The notes: generated from the sequence alone by a model not told the origin. DNA of 35,561 nt from Desulfobacteraceae bacterium (GCA_007127235.1 SKZT01000231.1:1-35561); one strand, 5' to 3'; shown: positions 22,488-31,560, counted from the stretch's first letter. Program-made: numbers and translations.

Positions 22488-24083
22488 ATGTTACAGCCAT
22501 TTTCCCGGCCTAATGCTTCAGCGGCCACTCTCACCAAAAATCGTACCGAGGAGGCTGTTGTTCCCGCGTCAGGCATGTGTGTTACATGCGTTGATGGATG
22601 TATCGGCATGTGTGAAATCGGCAAGTCCGCCTACCGAGGCCATGAGGTTATATATCCCCAGCCTTTCGGGGTTATTACAACGGCAGCTGACAAAACGTAT
22701 CCTGTGGACTATTCCCACTTTAACATTATGGGAACAGCCGTGGGGGCTCACGGCATCGAAGCGGACAGCGACAAGGCCATATTTCCTGCGGTCAATCTAG
22801 ATGTCACCGTGGGGCAGGACAACGGCATCAGGTTTCGATATCCATGGATTATTTCCGGCATCGGTTCCACCAATATTGCCACGAACAACTGGGAAGGGCT
22901 GGCCATCGGGTCTGCACTCTCAGGGACGGGGCTTACCATTGGCGAAAACGTTGTAGGAATGGATCCCCACACCGTGATAAAAAATGGGCGTGTGGTCGAC
23001 ACGGTAGATCTGAAACGCCGTGTAAAGCTATATACGGACTACCAGCACGATGAATACGGCGCCATTGTTGTGCAGGCTAATGTAGAGGATACACGTCTCG
23101 GCGTGCAGGAATATGCAATCGAGAAACTCGGGGTTGAGATTGTCGAGATTAAATGGGGGCAGGGAGCAAAAAACATTGGCGGCGAAGTGAAAATAAACGA
23201 CCTGAAAAAGGCCCAACTGCTGCACAAACGCGGCTACATTGTTCTTCCCGATCCCACCAATCCCGAGGTTATCAAAAGCTATGAAAACAAGGCGTTCAAG
23301 GAATTTGAACGACACTCGAGGGTCGGAATGGTGACGGAGGAGTCTTTTGCAAAACGGGTCGAGGAATTGAGGGCTGCGGGAGCTAAATACATCTTTCTTA
23401 AAACCGGTGCTTACCGTCCGGCGGATCTGGCCCGTGCCGTGGTTTTTAGCTCACGCTATGGAATCGATATGCTGACTGTGGATGGTGCGGGCGGCGGCAC
23501 CGGCATGAGCCCCTGGCGGATGATGAATGAGTGGGGCGTGCCTTTGGTGAATCTTCATGCGCTTTTGAACCAGTATGCGAGCCGCCTTGCCGACAGGGGG
23601 GAATACGTTCCGCCCATTGCCGTCGGCGGTGGTTTTGCCTTTGAAGATATGATATACAAGGGGTTGTCTCTCGGAGCGCCGTTTGTGAAAATGGTTGGCA
23701 TGGCTCGTGCAGCCATTGCTGCGGCAATGGTTGGGAAAACCATCGGACGCACCATCGACGCGGGACAAATACCGGTTTATATTGAACGTTTTGGTAATTC
23801 CAAAGAAGAAATCTTTATAACCGCAAACGAGCTGCGTGAGAAGCTTGGTAAGGCGGAGTACGATAGAGTTCCCACTGGCGCCCTGGGTCTTTACACCTAC
23901 TACGAACGCCTGGCCCAGGGGTTGAGACAACTTATGGCGGGAAGCAGAAAATTTGCTCTGCAGCATATCAGCCGGGACGACATTGCGGCTCTCACACGGG
24001 AAGCCGCCGATATCAGCGGTATTCAATATGTCATGGAGGCTGACAAAGCAGAGGTGGACCAATTGCTGGCACCCCTGTCTTAA
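22488..24083 (+). CDS. GltB-type FMN-binding (glutamate synthase family) protein
   Basis: The body is the FMN-binding beta/alpha barrel of the glutamate synthase large subunit (LTVDGAGGGTGMSPWRMMNEWGVP; AVGGGFAFEDMIYKGLSLGA). It has no N-terminal glutamine amidotransferase domain and no C-terminal GXGXG helix domain. I also do not find the usual Cys motif (C-x5-C-P-V type) that holds the 3Fe-4S cluster after the barrel; instead cysteines cluster at residues about 30-42 (CVTCVDGCIGMC). The ORF track starts 20 codons earlier, but AAGGAG before the ATG at 22488 fixes the start (531 residues). It is the last gene of the redox operon and the likely substrate-converting subunit. Glutamate synthesis is possible but not shown. 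Confidence 0.9.
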   Translation: MLQPFSRPNASAATLTKNRTEEAVVPASGMCVTCVDGCIGMCEIGKSAYRGHEVIYPQPFGVITTAADKTYPVDYSHFNIMGTAVGAHGIEADSDKAIFPAVNLDVTVGQDNGIRFRYPWIISGIGSTNIATNNWEGLAIGSALSGTGLTIGENVVGMDPHTVIKNGRVVDTVDLKRRVKLYTDYQHDEYGAIVVQANVEDTRLGVQEYAIEKLGVEIVEIKWGQGAKNIGGEVKINDLKKAQLLHKRGYIVLPDPTNPEVIKSYENKAFKEFERHSRVGMVTEESFAKRVEELRAAGAKYIFLKTGAYRPADLARAVVFSSRYGIDMLTVDGAGGGTGMSPWRMMNEWGVPLVNLHALLNQYASRLADRGEYVPPIAVGGGFAFEDMIYKGLSLGAPFVKMVGMARAAIAAAMVGKTIGRTIDAGQIPVYIERFGNSKEEIFITANELREKLGKAEYDRVPTGALGLYTYYERLAQGLRQLMAGSRKFALQHISRDDIAALTREAADISGIQYVMEADKAEVDQLLAPLS

Positions 24084-24095
24084 GAAATTAAAGAA

Positions 24096-25163
24096 TCATC
24101 TCACCAGGTGAGATGCAGGGACAACTTCGACTTGTTTTTTGAGTTCCGGTAAATGTTGTCTCAGTATTTCCAGGGTTTCCTTATGGGGATGGGCAATACC
24201 GATCGCTTTTCCATGGGTTTTTGCATGCTTGATCAGGCGAAGAATTTGCATGCGCATAAATTCAGGTTCAAGAAAATGATCGATAAATACATCCCGTTGC
24301 GCGAAAGGAACTTTAAATAATTCCGCAGAGGGTTTGCAAACACTTTCGGAAGTGGTGAGGCTGTCGATAAAATAGAGGTCTCTTCCTTTTAGAACACTGA
24401 AAACCTGATACATTTGTTCAGAATTAGCGGTCAATTTTGATCCCATATGGTTATTGATACCCTTGGCATCGGAAAGGGTATCCAAATTTTCATTTAACTG
24501 CGCAATCAGTTGATCCGGTTCCATAATGCTTAAAAGAGCTCCGGGGCCCGGATTAATACGTGGGTATTCGTTAGGCTCCATGGGAATATGAAGCATCAGC
24601 TCCCCACCCCTTTCCCGAATGATATCGGCAGTTTTTTTCAGGTAAGGGCTGTGGGGCAGGATGGAAAATGTGAATTTGGGATCCAGTTCGACAAAATGTC
24701 TGGCCATGTAAGGGTCATAGCCTAAATCATCGATGATAATAGCAACTTTTGGACGATCCTTAAGCGGATCAGCAATCGGTGGCTTAATCAGTGGCTTGGG
24801 TAAAAAAACATCCTCTTCAGGAAAAATTTCATACAACAGGGGTTTTTTGAACTCAGGAACCTTGGTTGTCTTGATGGTGGTTTCGGGAACAAATAATTTT
24901 TTCGGGGGTGCCGGGTCGGGTTGGAGGCTGGAAACAACAGCTTTCTGAGGCGACTTTGCTGTTTCAAAAAGAACAGGTTTGGTTTTTTCTTTTGCAACAA
25001 GCAGATGGTTGAGCGCAAAGCCGGCACTAATAACCAAAACAAGAAGAATAAAAAGGCCTGCACAAATTTTTAATAGTTGAATTTTTAAAGAAAACTTTTT
25101 GACCGCTCGTTTTTTTTGTTTTTTCGGTGGTTTTTTTTTCCGTATCGGTTTTTTGGGTGCCAT
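24096..25163 (-). CDS. Divergent polysaccharide deacetylase (YibQ family)
   Basis: A very basic N-terminus (KKPIRKKKPPKKQKK) precedes one membrane segment at about residues 32-52, so the protein is anchored with its domain in the periplasm. After a proline-rich linker, residues about 135-355 match the divergent polysaccharide deacetylase (YibQ) family: VAIIIDDLGYD, FSILPHSPY, ELMLHIPMEP, NNHMGS and IGIAHPH. The Asp-Asp and His motifs suit metal-dependent deacetylation; in vivo substrates are unclear. It is the last gene of a six-gene envelope operon and is commonly found after FtsEX-EnvC-Ctp genes. Confidence 0.9.
   Translation of the reverse strand: MAPKKPIRKKKPPKKQKKRAVKKFSLKIQLLKICAGLFILLVLVISAGFALNHLLVAKEKTKPVLFETAKSPQKAVVSSLQPDPAPPKKLFVPETTIKTTKVPEFKKPLLYEIFPEEDVFLPKPLIKPPIADPLKDRPKVAIIIDDLGYDPYMARHFVELDPKFTFSILPHSPYLKKTADIIRERGGELMLHIPMEPNEYPRINPGPGALLSIMEPDQLIAQLNENLDTLSDAKGINNHMGSKLTANSEQMYQVFSVLKGRDLYFIDSLTTSESVCKPSAELFKVPFAQRDVFIDHFLEPEFMRMQILRLIKHAKTHGKAIGIAHPHKETLEILRQHLPELKKQVEVVPASHLVR
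24097..24115. repeat. 9-bp dyad between convergent operons
   Basis: CATCTCACC and GGTGAGATG flank a single central A and overlap the last codons of the YibQ-like gene, 13 bp after the stop of the GltB-type gene. It may form a transcript-end hairpin on both strands. No T-run follows on either side. Confidence 0.45.
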
Positions 25164-25220
25164 GTTCCATCACAAAGCGGCAGACCAATGGGCATATATG
25201 ATCTGCCGCCACGCGTTTTT

Positions 25221-26600
25221 TCACTCATTCACTGCAGTTTTAAATATTTCGTATCCCATAAGAACTTCCAGTGCCCGCATCACCTGATGATCCATATTCA
25301 GGGTTTCAATATCCAATGGTGAATGCCTGCTCTCATGTATTCTCATATGGGGTGTTTTTGGACTCTCAGAATCCTCATCGGGTTGCATTTGTGGTCTGGG
25401 CATTCCTTCCGGGACAACTTCAAGATGGTTTTTCAAATCTTTTTCTTTCAGCCTTATTTCATCTTCCCGATTTTCATTTTCATCCAACCAGCGCTGCTTG
25501 ACCACGATATCAGGGTGAATTCCCTGCGCTTGTATGGATGTTCCACTTGGTGTGTAATACAATGCAATGGTGTACTTGAGACCATACCCGTCTCTCAATG
25601 CCTCGACGGTCTGAACAGACCCTTTCCCAAAAGAAACGGTTCCCAGAATCAGCGCCCGCTTATTGTCCTGGAGAGCACCGGCAACAATTTCCGAAGCACT
25701 TGCACTTCCACCATTAATCAGGACTACCATGGGAAAATCTGTAATCGTCCCTCTGGATTTGGCCCTGTAGGATTTTTTTTGTGTCTCCAGCCGTCCTTTG
25801 ATGGATACAATTTCACCTTTATCCAAAAAAAGATCAGCGACACTGATGGCCTGATTTAATAGACCCCCTGGATTATCCCGCAGGTCAAGTATAACTCCTT
25901 TTAATGGTGAGGATTGCCTTTTGAATTTGTTAAGAGCCGCGACAATGTCATCGGTGGTGTTGTCCCTGAAATTGGTGACCCAGATATAGCCGTAACCGGG
26001 ACGAATCATTTTCGCCTTGACACTTTCAATGGGAATGGTGTCACGGATCAGGATAAATTCCAGGGGCTCAGGTTCTCTCTCCCGCATGATCGTGATAACA
26101 ACCTTGGTTCCCTTTTTTCCTCTCATCTTCTTGACTGCTTCCCAAAGCTCCATGTCCTGAGTAGTTTCACCCTCCACCTCTACAATTCTGTCTCCTGCCA
26201 ATATACCCGCTTCATAAGCGGGGGTTCCCTCTATGGGAGATACAACCGTCAGAATTCCATCCTTCATGGTTATCACAATTCCAATACCACCAAACTCACC
26301 ATGGGTGTCTACCTGAAGTTCTTCAAAAGCTTCCGGGGGTAAAAGAGAGGAATGTGGATCCAGGCTTCGTACCATGCCCTGGATAGCTTTTTGCATGAGT
26401 TTTTCGGAATCCACCTCGTCGACATAGTTTTTCTCTATCAGTTCAATGACATCGGTGAACAATTTCAGGCCCTTGTAAGTCTCTTCCCCAGTGGCCAAAC
26501 TGGCCACATTGCCACGATAGAAATTCGCCCCGGCTGCCCAGAATAAAACGGCAACCCCGATGACCAAGCTAATTTTTAACCGGCGATTTTTAAATTCCAT
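25221..26600 (-). CDS. S41 C-terminal processing peptidase (Ctp)
   Basis: A signal/anchor (ISLVIGVAVLFWAAGANFY) precedes an N-terminal helical domain, a PDZ domain (residues about 95-180, GGIGIVITMKDG...AGILAGDRIVEVEG) and the S41 catalytic domain. The Ser nucleophile is in GGSASASEIVAGAL and the general-base Lys in GTVSFGKGSVQT, as in CtpA/Prc proteases that trim or degrade periplasmic proteins, often murein hydrolases. The C-terminal 80 residues are charged and probably disordered. AAGGAGAAATT precedes the ATG. Its position next to EnvC suggests turnover of cell-wall hydrolases or activators (inference). Confidence 0.93.
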   Translation of the reverse strand: MEFKNRRLKISLVIGVAVLFWAAGANFYRGNVASLATGEETYKGLKLFTDVIELIEKNYVDEVDSEKLMQKAIQGMVRSLDPHSSLLPPEAFEELQVDTHGEFGGIGIVITMKDGILTVVSPIEGTPAYEAGILAGDRIVEVEGETTQDMELWEAVKKMRGKKGTKVVITIMREREPEPLEFILIRDTIPIESVKAKMIRPGYGYIWVTNFRDNTTDDIVAALNKFKRQSSPLKGVILDLRDNPGGLLNQAISVADLFLDKGEIVSIKGRLETQKKSYRAKSRGTITDFPMVVLINGGSASASEIVAGALQDNKRALILGTVSFGKGSVQTVEALRDGYGLKYTIALYYTPSGTSIQAQGIHPDIVVKQRWLDENENREDEIRLKEKDLKNHLEVVPEGMPRPQMQPDEDSESPKTPHMRIHESRHSPLDIETLNMDHQVMRALEVLMGYEIFKTAVNE

Positions 26601-26625
26601 AATTTCTCCTTGCTTTCCTATTCAA

Positions 26626-27804
26626 TTATCCTTTTTTGATCCATTCTAAAGGGTCAACCGGTTTTCCGTGATGGCGAACCTCAAAATAGAGTTCAGGTCC
26701 GGAGACAGAACCTGAGTCTCCTACAGTCGCAATAACTTCTCCCGATTCCACAAGGTCTCCTTTATCCTTGAACAGCTCTTCAGCATGGGCATAAACAGTG
26801 TAATATTGATGACCATGATCAATGATAATCATCTTTCCATATCCTTTAAACCAGCCGGCAAAAAGAATGCGGCCTTTTTGAACCGCTTGGACAGGTTCTC
26901 CCCGGTCTGTGCGTAAAAAAATACCGCTGTTGAAACGCTTTACATTGAGTTTTTTATCTTTATACGCGCCGAAGCGTGCGGTAATTTTACCGTTGACAGG
27001 CATATTAAGCAAGCCTTTAAATGTGTCAAAAGGTTTGTCCGAAACAAATTTCCCAATTTTCTGGTTATCCTCTTCATTGCGGAATGCTGCAATGGTTTCG
27101 TTCAAAATGACCGCAGCCTGACGATAAGCCTCGATAAGTTCCAGCTCCAGGGTTTTTTTGTTCCGGATTTCGGTAAGGATTAGGCTGCGTTTTTTTCTTT
27201 CCAGACTCATGAGGGCTATTTCGGTTTTAAGCTTCTCGTCAAGTACCAGTTTTTTTTGCTTTTGCATTTTAATTTCGGCCTGAAGATTTTCCAGTTCTGC
27301 TTGCTTTTCAATCAGGTTGCGCACCGTTTGTTTGTCATGAACAAAGACACGTTCCAAAGCTTTTTTTTGAAATAAAAAGTCTGAAAAGGATTCGGCCGAT
27401 GCAATCATGGAAAGGGTATCCAGGCGGTTCATTTTGTAAATGGCCACAAGGCGATGTCCAGCGTACTCACGCTTAGAATCGACCTTTTTTTTGAGTTGGT
27501 GGGAGCGGGCTTCTGTTAGCTGCAATTCTGTATCCAGCTCAGAGAGTTCCGAACTATATACTGAAATCTGCTTTTTCAGGGCATCCAATCTCATATCGAT
27601 CTGTTCAATCAAGCCCAAAACAGCTGTTTCTTCGTTTAGTAGATCTTCAATCTGCTCCTGAGAAATTTCGATTTTTTTCAACAGGGTTTCGGCTTTTTCA
27701 TGATATTTTTCAACATCATTTGCAACAAATCCACAAGTTGGTATCATAACCAGAATAAGTAGAATTTTCAATCTTTTAAAAATTTTTTTAATGAAAAATG
27801 ACAT
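26626..27804 (-). CDS. envC: EnvC-like murein hydrolase activator (degenerate LytM)
   Basis: A signal peptide (KILLILVMIPTCGF) is followed by a long coiled coil (residues about 30-250, heptad-rich QEQIEDLLNEE...) and a C-terminal LytM/M23 domain. The metal ligands of active M23 peptidases are lost: the H-x-x-x-D site reads NSGIF and the final HLH reads ELY. This is the signature of EnvC, which is recruited by FtsEX and activates amidases instead of cutting peptidoglycan. The ORF track starts at 27891 inside ftsX; the ATG at 27804, directly before the signal peptide, is a better start (392 residues, 37-bp overlap with ftsX). Confidence 0.9.
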   Translation of the reverse strand: MSFFIKKIFKRLKILLILVMIPTCGFVANDVEKYHEKAETLLKKIEISQEQIEDLLNEETAVLGLIEQIDMRLDALKKQISVYSSELSELDTELQLTEARSHQLKKKVDSKREYAGHRLVAIYKMNRLDTLSMIASAESFSDFLFQKKALERVFVHDKQTVRNLIEKQAELENLQAEIKMQKQKKLVLDEKLKTEIALMSLERKKRSLILTEIRNKKTLELELIEAYRQAAVILNETIAAFRNEEDNQKIGKFVSDKPFDTFKGLLNMPVNGKITARFGAYKDKKLNVKRFNSGIFLRTDRGEPVQAVQKGRILFAGWFKGYGKMIIIDHGHQYYTVYAHAEELFKDKGDLVESGEVIATVGDSGSVSGPELYFEVRHHGKPVDPLEWIKKG

Positions 27805-28658
27805 CCGAGCCACCCTAGAAACATACTTGAAAAAATAATGACCATGCAAGCCCTTGACGATAAAAAGCCTATATCCACGGACAAAAACCATGTCTCCGCA
27901 GATGAAAACCAGTAGTTATAACCGGCATATAAAACTGCAAGTCCGATGGCGGCTCCCAGACCTCCCAGGATTATGCTCTGTAGATAAAAAGGTGTTTTTA
28001 TAAACCTGTCGTATGCTCCCACAAGGCGCATAACCTGAAGTTCGTCCTGACGGGCGTAAACAATCAGGCGAATGGTGTTGGCAAGGATAAAAGTTGCGGC
28101 AAATACAATCACGCTTCCAATAGCAAAACCGATCACGCGAAAAAAGTCAAAAATGGAAGAAAACCTTTCCAGCCATTGCTGTCCATATTCTACTTGTTCC
28201 ACTTGGGAAAACCGCCTGATATTTGAAGCCAATATCTGGATTTGGTCATAAGTTAAGGCATGTTGGCCAGGTCCTTTACCGATAGCTATTTCAAAGGCGT
28301 CAGGAAGAGGGTTTTCTTTAAGATCATCCAAAATTGGGGCTTGATGTCCCATTTGCTTTTTTAACAAGTCAAGAGCCTGCTCCCTGGGAATAAACCAAAC
28401 CTCTTCAACTTCCTGAAAATCACTGATTTTTTCTTTCAACATGTCAATGGCGCTGTCGGATAAATCCGGCTTTATATAAACCATTATCCGGATACCTGAT
28501 TTCCAGGAATCCATTACACGTCCAGCATTGTCGATAAACAATATGAAAGTGCTCACCATTAGCACCAACAAACTGATGGTCACAATTGTTAAACAGCTGA
28601 TAAACCCGTTTTCTTTGATATTTTTTATGGCTCTTTTAAAGTATCCAGCCACTGCCAT
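27768..28658 (-). CDS. ftsX: Cell division protein FtsX
   Basis: FtsX is the membrane subunit of the FtsEX complex, which couples ATP hydrolysis to septal peptidoglycan hydrolysis. Four membrane segments are visible (about residues 22-42, 168-190, 218-242 and 265-287). Between the first two lies the extracytoplasmic domain (SAIDMLKEKISDFQEVEEVWFIP) that binds EnvC. The YARQDELQVMRLVGA loop contacts FtsE. The start overlaps the ftsE end by 34 bp, a sign of translational coupling. Length (296) is typical. Confidence 0.95.
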   Translation of the reverse strand: MAVAGYFKRAIKNIKENGFISCLTIVTISLLVLMVSTFILFIDNAGRVMDSWKSGIRIMVYIKPDLSDSAIDMLKEKISDFQEVEEVWFIPREQALDLLKKQMGHQAPILDDLKENPLPDAFEIAIGKGPGQHALTYDQIQILASNIRRFSQVEQVEYGQQWLERFSSIFDFFRVIGFAIGSVIVFAATFILANTIRLIVYARQDELQVMRLVGAYDRFIKTPFYLQSIILGGLGAAIGLAVLYAGYNYWFSSAETWFLSVDIGFLSSRACMVIIFSSMFLGWLGCHFSLKKFLKD

Positions 28659-29362
28659 TGTGTCCTTGGTGGTTCCAGAAAAAAAACGTTATTTATGTAA
28701 CCCTCCTTTAAATTTACAACGCGACCGCCTTTTTTGCGAATCAGATTCAAATCATGAGTTGCGACAATGACGGTTGCTCCCCGCATATGAAACCGGTTGA
28801 GAAGTTGCAGAATAATGCCGGCGGATTTATTGTCGAGATTGCCCGTGGGCTCGTCTGCAAGAATAATATCAGGATCAACGGATACAGCTCTTGCAACAGC
28901 CACACGCTGCTGCTCGCCCCCGGAAAGTGTCAGCGGATAGGCATCCTCGCAACCTTCCATACCTACCGTTTTCAAAACACCTCTGACTTTCTTGGGAATC
29001 TCGCGCCTTTTTTTACCGGTAGCTTCCAAAACCAGAGCAATATTTTCATAAACTGTTTTGGTTGAAATGAGTTTATAATCCTGGAAAATAACCCCGAATT
29101 TGCGGCGTAAGTCAGGGATATTTTTCTTTTTAATTCTTGATAAATTGATTCCTTCCACCAGAATATGCCCCCTGGTGGCTTGTTCTTCCAAATATAGCAG
29201 CTTCAATAGAGTGCTTTTTCCCGCCCCACTTGGACCGTTGATAAAAACAAATTCATTTTTGGTGACATCAAGATTAATATCCACGAGTGCTTTCTTTTTT
29301 TTATAGTACCGGTGCACATGAAACAGTCGGATGACCGCATTTTTGTTTTCATCAACAATCAT
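28625..29362 (-). CDS. ftsE: Cell division ATP-binding protein FtsE
   Basis: A complete ABC ATPase: Walker [11 protein letters not shown]-loop VIFQDYKLI, signature [14 protein letters not shown], Walker [12 protein letters not shown] and the H-loop His in VATHDLNL. The spacing and the FQDYKL sequence are those of FtsE. It has a C-terminal extension ([15 protein letters not shown]) longer than in E. coli. The gene starts 8 bp after the TolC-family gene with only a weak Shine-Dalgarno, so it relies on coupling within the operon. It partners FtsX from the next gene. Confidence 0.96.
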   Translation of the reverse strand: MIVDENKNAVIRLFHVHRYYKKKKALVDINLDVTKNEFVFINGPSGAGKSTLLKLLYLEEQATRGHILVEGINLSRIKKKNIPDLRRKFGVIFQDYKLISTKTVYENIALVLEATGKKRREIPKKVRGVLKTVGMEGCEDAYPLTLSGGEQQRVAVARAVSVDPDIILADEPTGNLDNKSAGIILQLLNRFHMRGATVIVATHDLNLIRKKGGRVVNLKEGYINNVFFLEPPRTQWQWLDTLKEP

Positions 29363-29370
29363 TGAATTTT

Positions 29371-30732
29371 TTAATTCACCATGTTCAAAACGCCCATGGC
29401 CCGAAAAAGTTCTGCCTTTGCAATCTCGTAGTCATAAACGGCATTGAAATAATTGGTCCTGGTTCTTGAAAGAAGTGTTTGCGCAATTAAAACATCGGTT
29501 GCGGTTGCAATCTGTTCTTGGTACCGTTCCCTGTTGATGCGAAAATTTTCTTCAGCCTGCGCTATTGCTACCTCTATGGTCTGGATATTGGTTTCTGCTT
29601 GCCGCATTCTTAAGTAGGATTCTTTGACTTCGAGGCGGATATCGTCCAAAAGCTGAAATCTTTCCAGACGAGTTTGAGCAACCCGGTATATTTGTTCCTC
29701 TGCTCCGTAATAAGTTCTGCCCCATTCAAAAAAATTCCAGGTGGCCACCGCGGTTATGTTCCAAAAACTGGAGTCCCCCAATACCCCAAGACCCCCTCTT
29801 GCATCCCACTCGGTACCTTGTTGAACATACCGGCCCTCCAGAGATATGGAGGGAAAAAAGCCTTTTTTGGAGATATCGAATTCTTTTTTTGCAATTTGCA
29901 GCTCCAAATCTGCAATGTCGAGTTCTTGCCGATGTATTTCCGCCTGACCGAAACAATATTCAATATCATAATCGAAGGGTGTGAAATAAAGGATGTCTTC
30001 CAGATAAACGGGCGCATTGATGGGCCTTCGAAGTACTTTGTTAAAATTGGCTTCGTCGGTCTGCAAATTGTTTCTGGAAGCCACAAGATCCTGTTTGGCG
30101 TTGGCAAGTTCGACTTCCACCTGAAGAAGGTCATTGAGAGGCGTTATACCAACTTCATAGAAGTTTTTGGCGTCCTTCCTCTGAGCCTCAATTTCAGAGA
30201 CTGTCTCCTGGGCTATCTCCCAGAGCTTTCTGGATTTAAGAAGTGAAAAATAGGCATCCATGGCGCTGTAAATAACATCCTGGCGATATACTTGTTTGCT
30301 TGCCTCAGAAACCTGTAATGACAAATCGGATATTTTGTAGCGGTTTAGGATTGAGAAACCCTCGAATAAGGGCTGTGTAAACTTTCCAATTATTGTATAT
30401 TCATTGCGGGGCCTGATCGTTCCCAGTTCAGTCACGGTTTGCTTGTCGTCATTTCTCACATATTGATAGGTCAGGTTGAATGTTGGGAAAAAATCCGTAC
30501 CCCGGGCATTTTTTCTTGCCATGGCCGCCTTGATATCCTCCTGTGCCGATTGCAGGCCGAGGTCGGATGACAAAGCCCATTGAATAGCCCTTTCCAGTGT
30601 AAAGTAATACACGCCGTCTGTTTGGCCTGAGGCGTTACGGATCATTATAAACCCCTGACAGAAAATTAATAAACAGCATAAGACAGAAACTGTCAGAATT
30701 CCTTTCCGGCTTGGGACAAATAACTTTTTCAA
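29371..30732 (-). CDS. TolC family outer membrane efflux protein
   Basis: A signal peptide (ILTVSVLCCLLIFCQGF) precedes two repeated outer-membrane-efflux halves with the helix-rich pattern of TolC: FTLERAIQWALSSDLGLQSA, FFPTFNLTYQY, ITPLNDLLQVEVELANAK, and in the second half FFPSISLEGRY, YQEQIATATDVLIAQTLL and YDYEIAKAELFRAMG. It forms trimeric channels for tripartite pumps or type I secretion. No inner-membrane pump or adaptor gene is adjacent. The start is a TTG 11 bases after AAGGAG, so the exact start is uncertain. It is the first gene of the envelope operon leading to ftsEX. Confidence 0.9.
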   Translation of the reverse strand: MKKLFVPSRKGILTVSVLCCLLIFCQGFIMIRNASGQTDGVYYFTLERAIQWALSSDLGLQSAQEDIKAAMARKNARGTDFFPTFNLTYQYVRNDDKQTVTELGTIRPRNEYTIIGKFTQPLFEGFSILNRYKISDLSLQVSEASKQVYRQDVIYSAMDAYFSLLKSRKLWEIAQETVSEIEAQRKDAKNFYEVGITPLNDLLQVEVELANAKQDLVASRNNLQTDEANFNKVLRRPINAPVYLEDILYFTPFDYDIEYCFGQAEIHRQELDIADLELQIAKKEFDISKKGFFPSISLEGRYVQQGTEWDARGGLGVLGDSSFWNITAVATWNFFEWGRTYYGAEEQIYRVAQTRLERFQLLDDIRLEVKESYLRMRQAETNIQTIEVAIAQAEENFRINRERYQEQIATATDVLIAQTLLSRTRTNYFNAVYDYEIAKAELFRAMGVLNMVN

Positions 30733-30842
30733 GACTGCTTCAACTCCTTATATACGGTTTTCACATTGACCGCCAAACGATTTGTTGGTATAGAAAGTCT
30801 AAAAGGGCCAAGGAGTGCTGCTTTCAGTTTTCCTTGCATTTT

Positions 30843-30894
30843 GCCTCCACTGAATCCCAAAAACAGGCTTCTTCCAATTCGGTGGAGGCTTTTT
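30843..30894 (+). terminator. Intrinsic terminator/attenuator in the pyrE leader
   Basis: GCCTCCACTGAAT (30843-30855) pairs with ATTCGGTGGAGGC (30877-30889) with one wobble, followed by TTTTT. It points along the plus strand, yet the only gene upstream on that strand is far away, so it sits in the leader of pyrE, 98 bp before the start. A smaller hairpin (CAAGGA/TCCTTG, 30809-30836) precedes it. Attenuation of pyrE is known in enteric bacteria. Confidence 0.65.
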
Positions 30895-30992
30895 CATATC
30901 CGAACATGATTCTAAAATCAAGGTTTTGTTAAATAATTCCCGCTGGTTTACGGGTAAATTTTCAGGAAAACAATAAATTCCGGGAGTAGTCA

Positions 30993-31559
30993 GTGAAAAA
31001 TGAACTAATTAGAATTTTATGTGAAAAGTCATTCCAGTACAGTGATAAACCGATTTTTAAACTGGTGTCCGGGAAAATGAGTTCTTTTTATGTCAACTGT
31101 AAACCTGCCACGCTTAGCCCTAGAGGTATGTACTTAACAGGGCACTTGATTTTTGATGCTTTGAAAGATTGTAAAGTCCAAGGGGTGGGTGGGCTTACGT
31201 TTGGAGCAGATCCAATGGCCATCGCCACAGCGTTTGTTTCAGAAATTCGTAAAGCTCCGATAAAGGCTTTTTCTATCCGAAAAGAAAAGAAAGACCATGG
31301 TATCAGCCATTGGATCGAAGGAGACATGCGCCCGGGAGAAAAAATTGTGATATTGGACGACGTTGCAACCACGGGAATATCGACCATTAAAGCCATTGAA
31401 AGAGCACAATCGGAAGGTCTTCAGGTGGTGAAGGTAGTCATTTTGGTGGACAGGCAGGAGGGCGGTCTGGAAAACATCCAGCAGCATGTTTCGGACATCA
31501 CAGCCATTATTACCAAAGAAGAGCTTTTAAGTGAATACCTGCGATTAAAAAATATCTAA
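30993..31559 (+). CDS. pyrE: Orotate phosphoribosyltransferase
   Basis: PyrE joins orotate to PRPP, giving orotidine 5'-phosphate in pyrimidine synthesis. The PRPP-binding loop is [13 protein letters not shown], with the two Asp and the TTG turn. The N-terminal block [18 protein letters not shown] and the catalytic-loop RKEKKDHG segment also fit the family. At 188 residues it is at the short end of normal. The start is GTG, with CGGGAG seven bases upstream. A terminator-like hairpin in the leader suggests attenuation control. Confidence 0.94.
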   Translation: MKNELIRILCEKSFQYSDKPIFKLVSGKMSSFYVNCKPATLSPRGMYLTGHLIFDALKDCKVQGVGGLTFGADPMAIATAFVSEIRKAPIKAFSIRKEKKDHGISHWIEGDMRPGEKIVILDDVATTGISTIKAIERAQSEGLQVVKVVILVDRQEGGLENIQQHVSDITAIITKEELLSEYLRLKNI

Positions 31560-31560
31560 G

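Noticed and set aside
23451-24062. 203-residue minus-strand ORF
   Set aside because: Shadow of the GltB-type gene, whose FMN barrel motifs are intact on the plus strand.
29674-30246. 190-residue plus-strand ORF
   Set aside because: Antisense to the TolC-family gene and without domain features.
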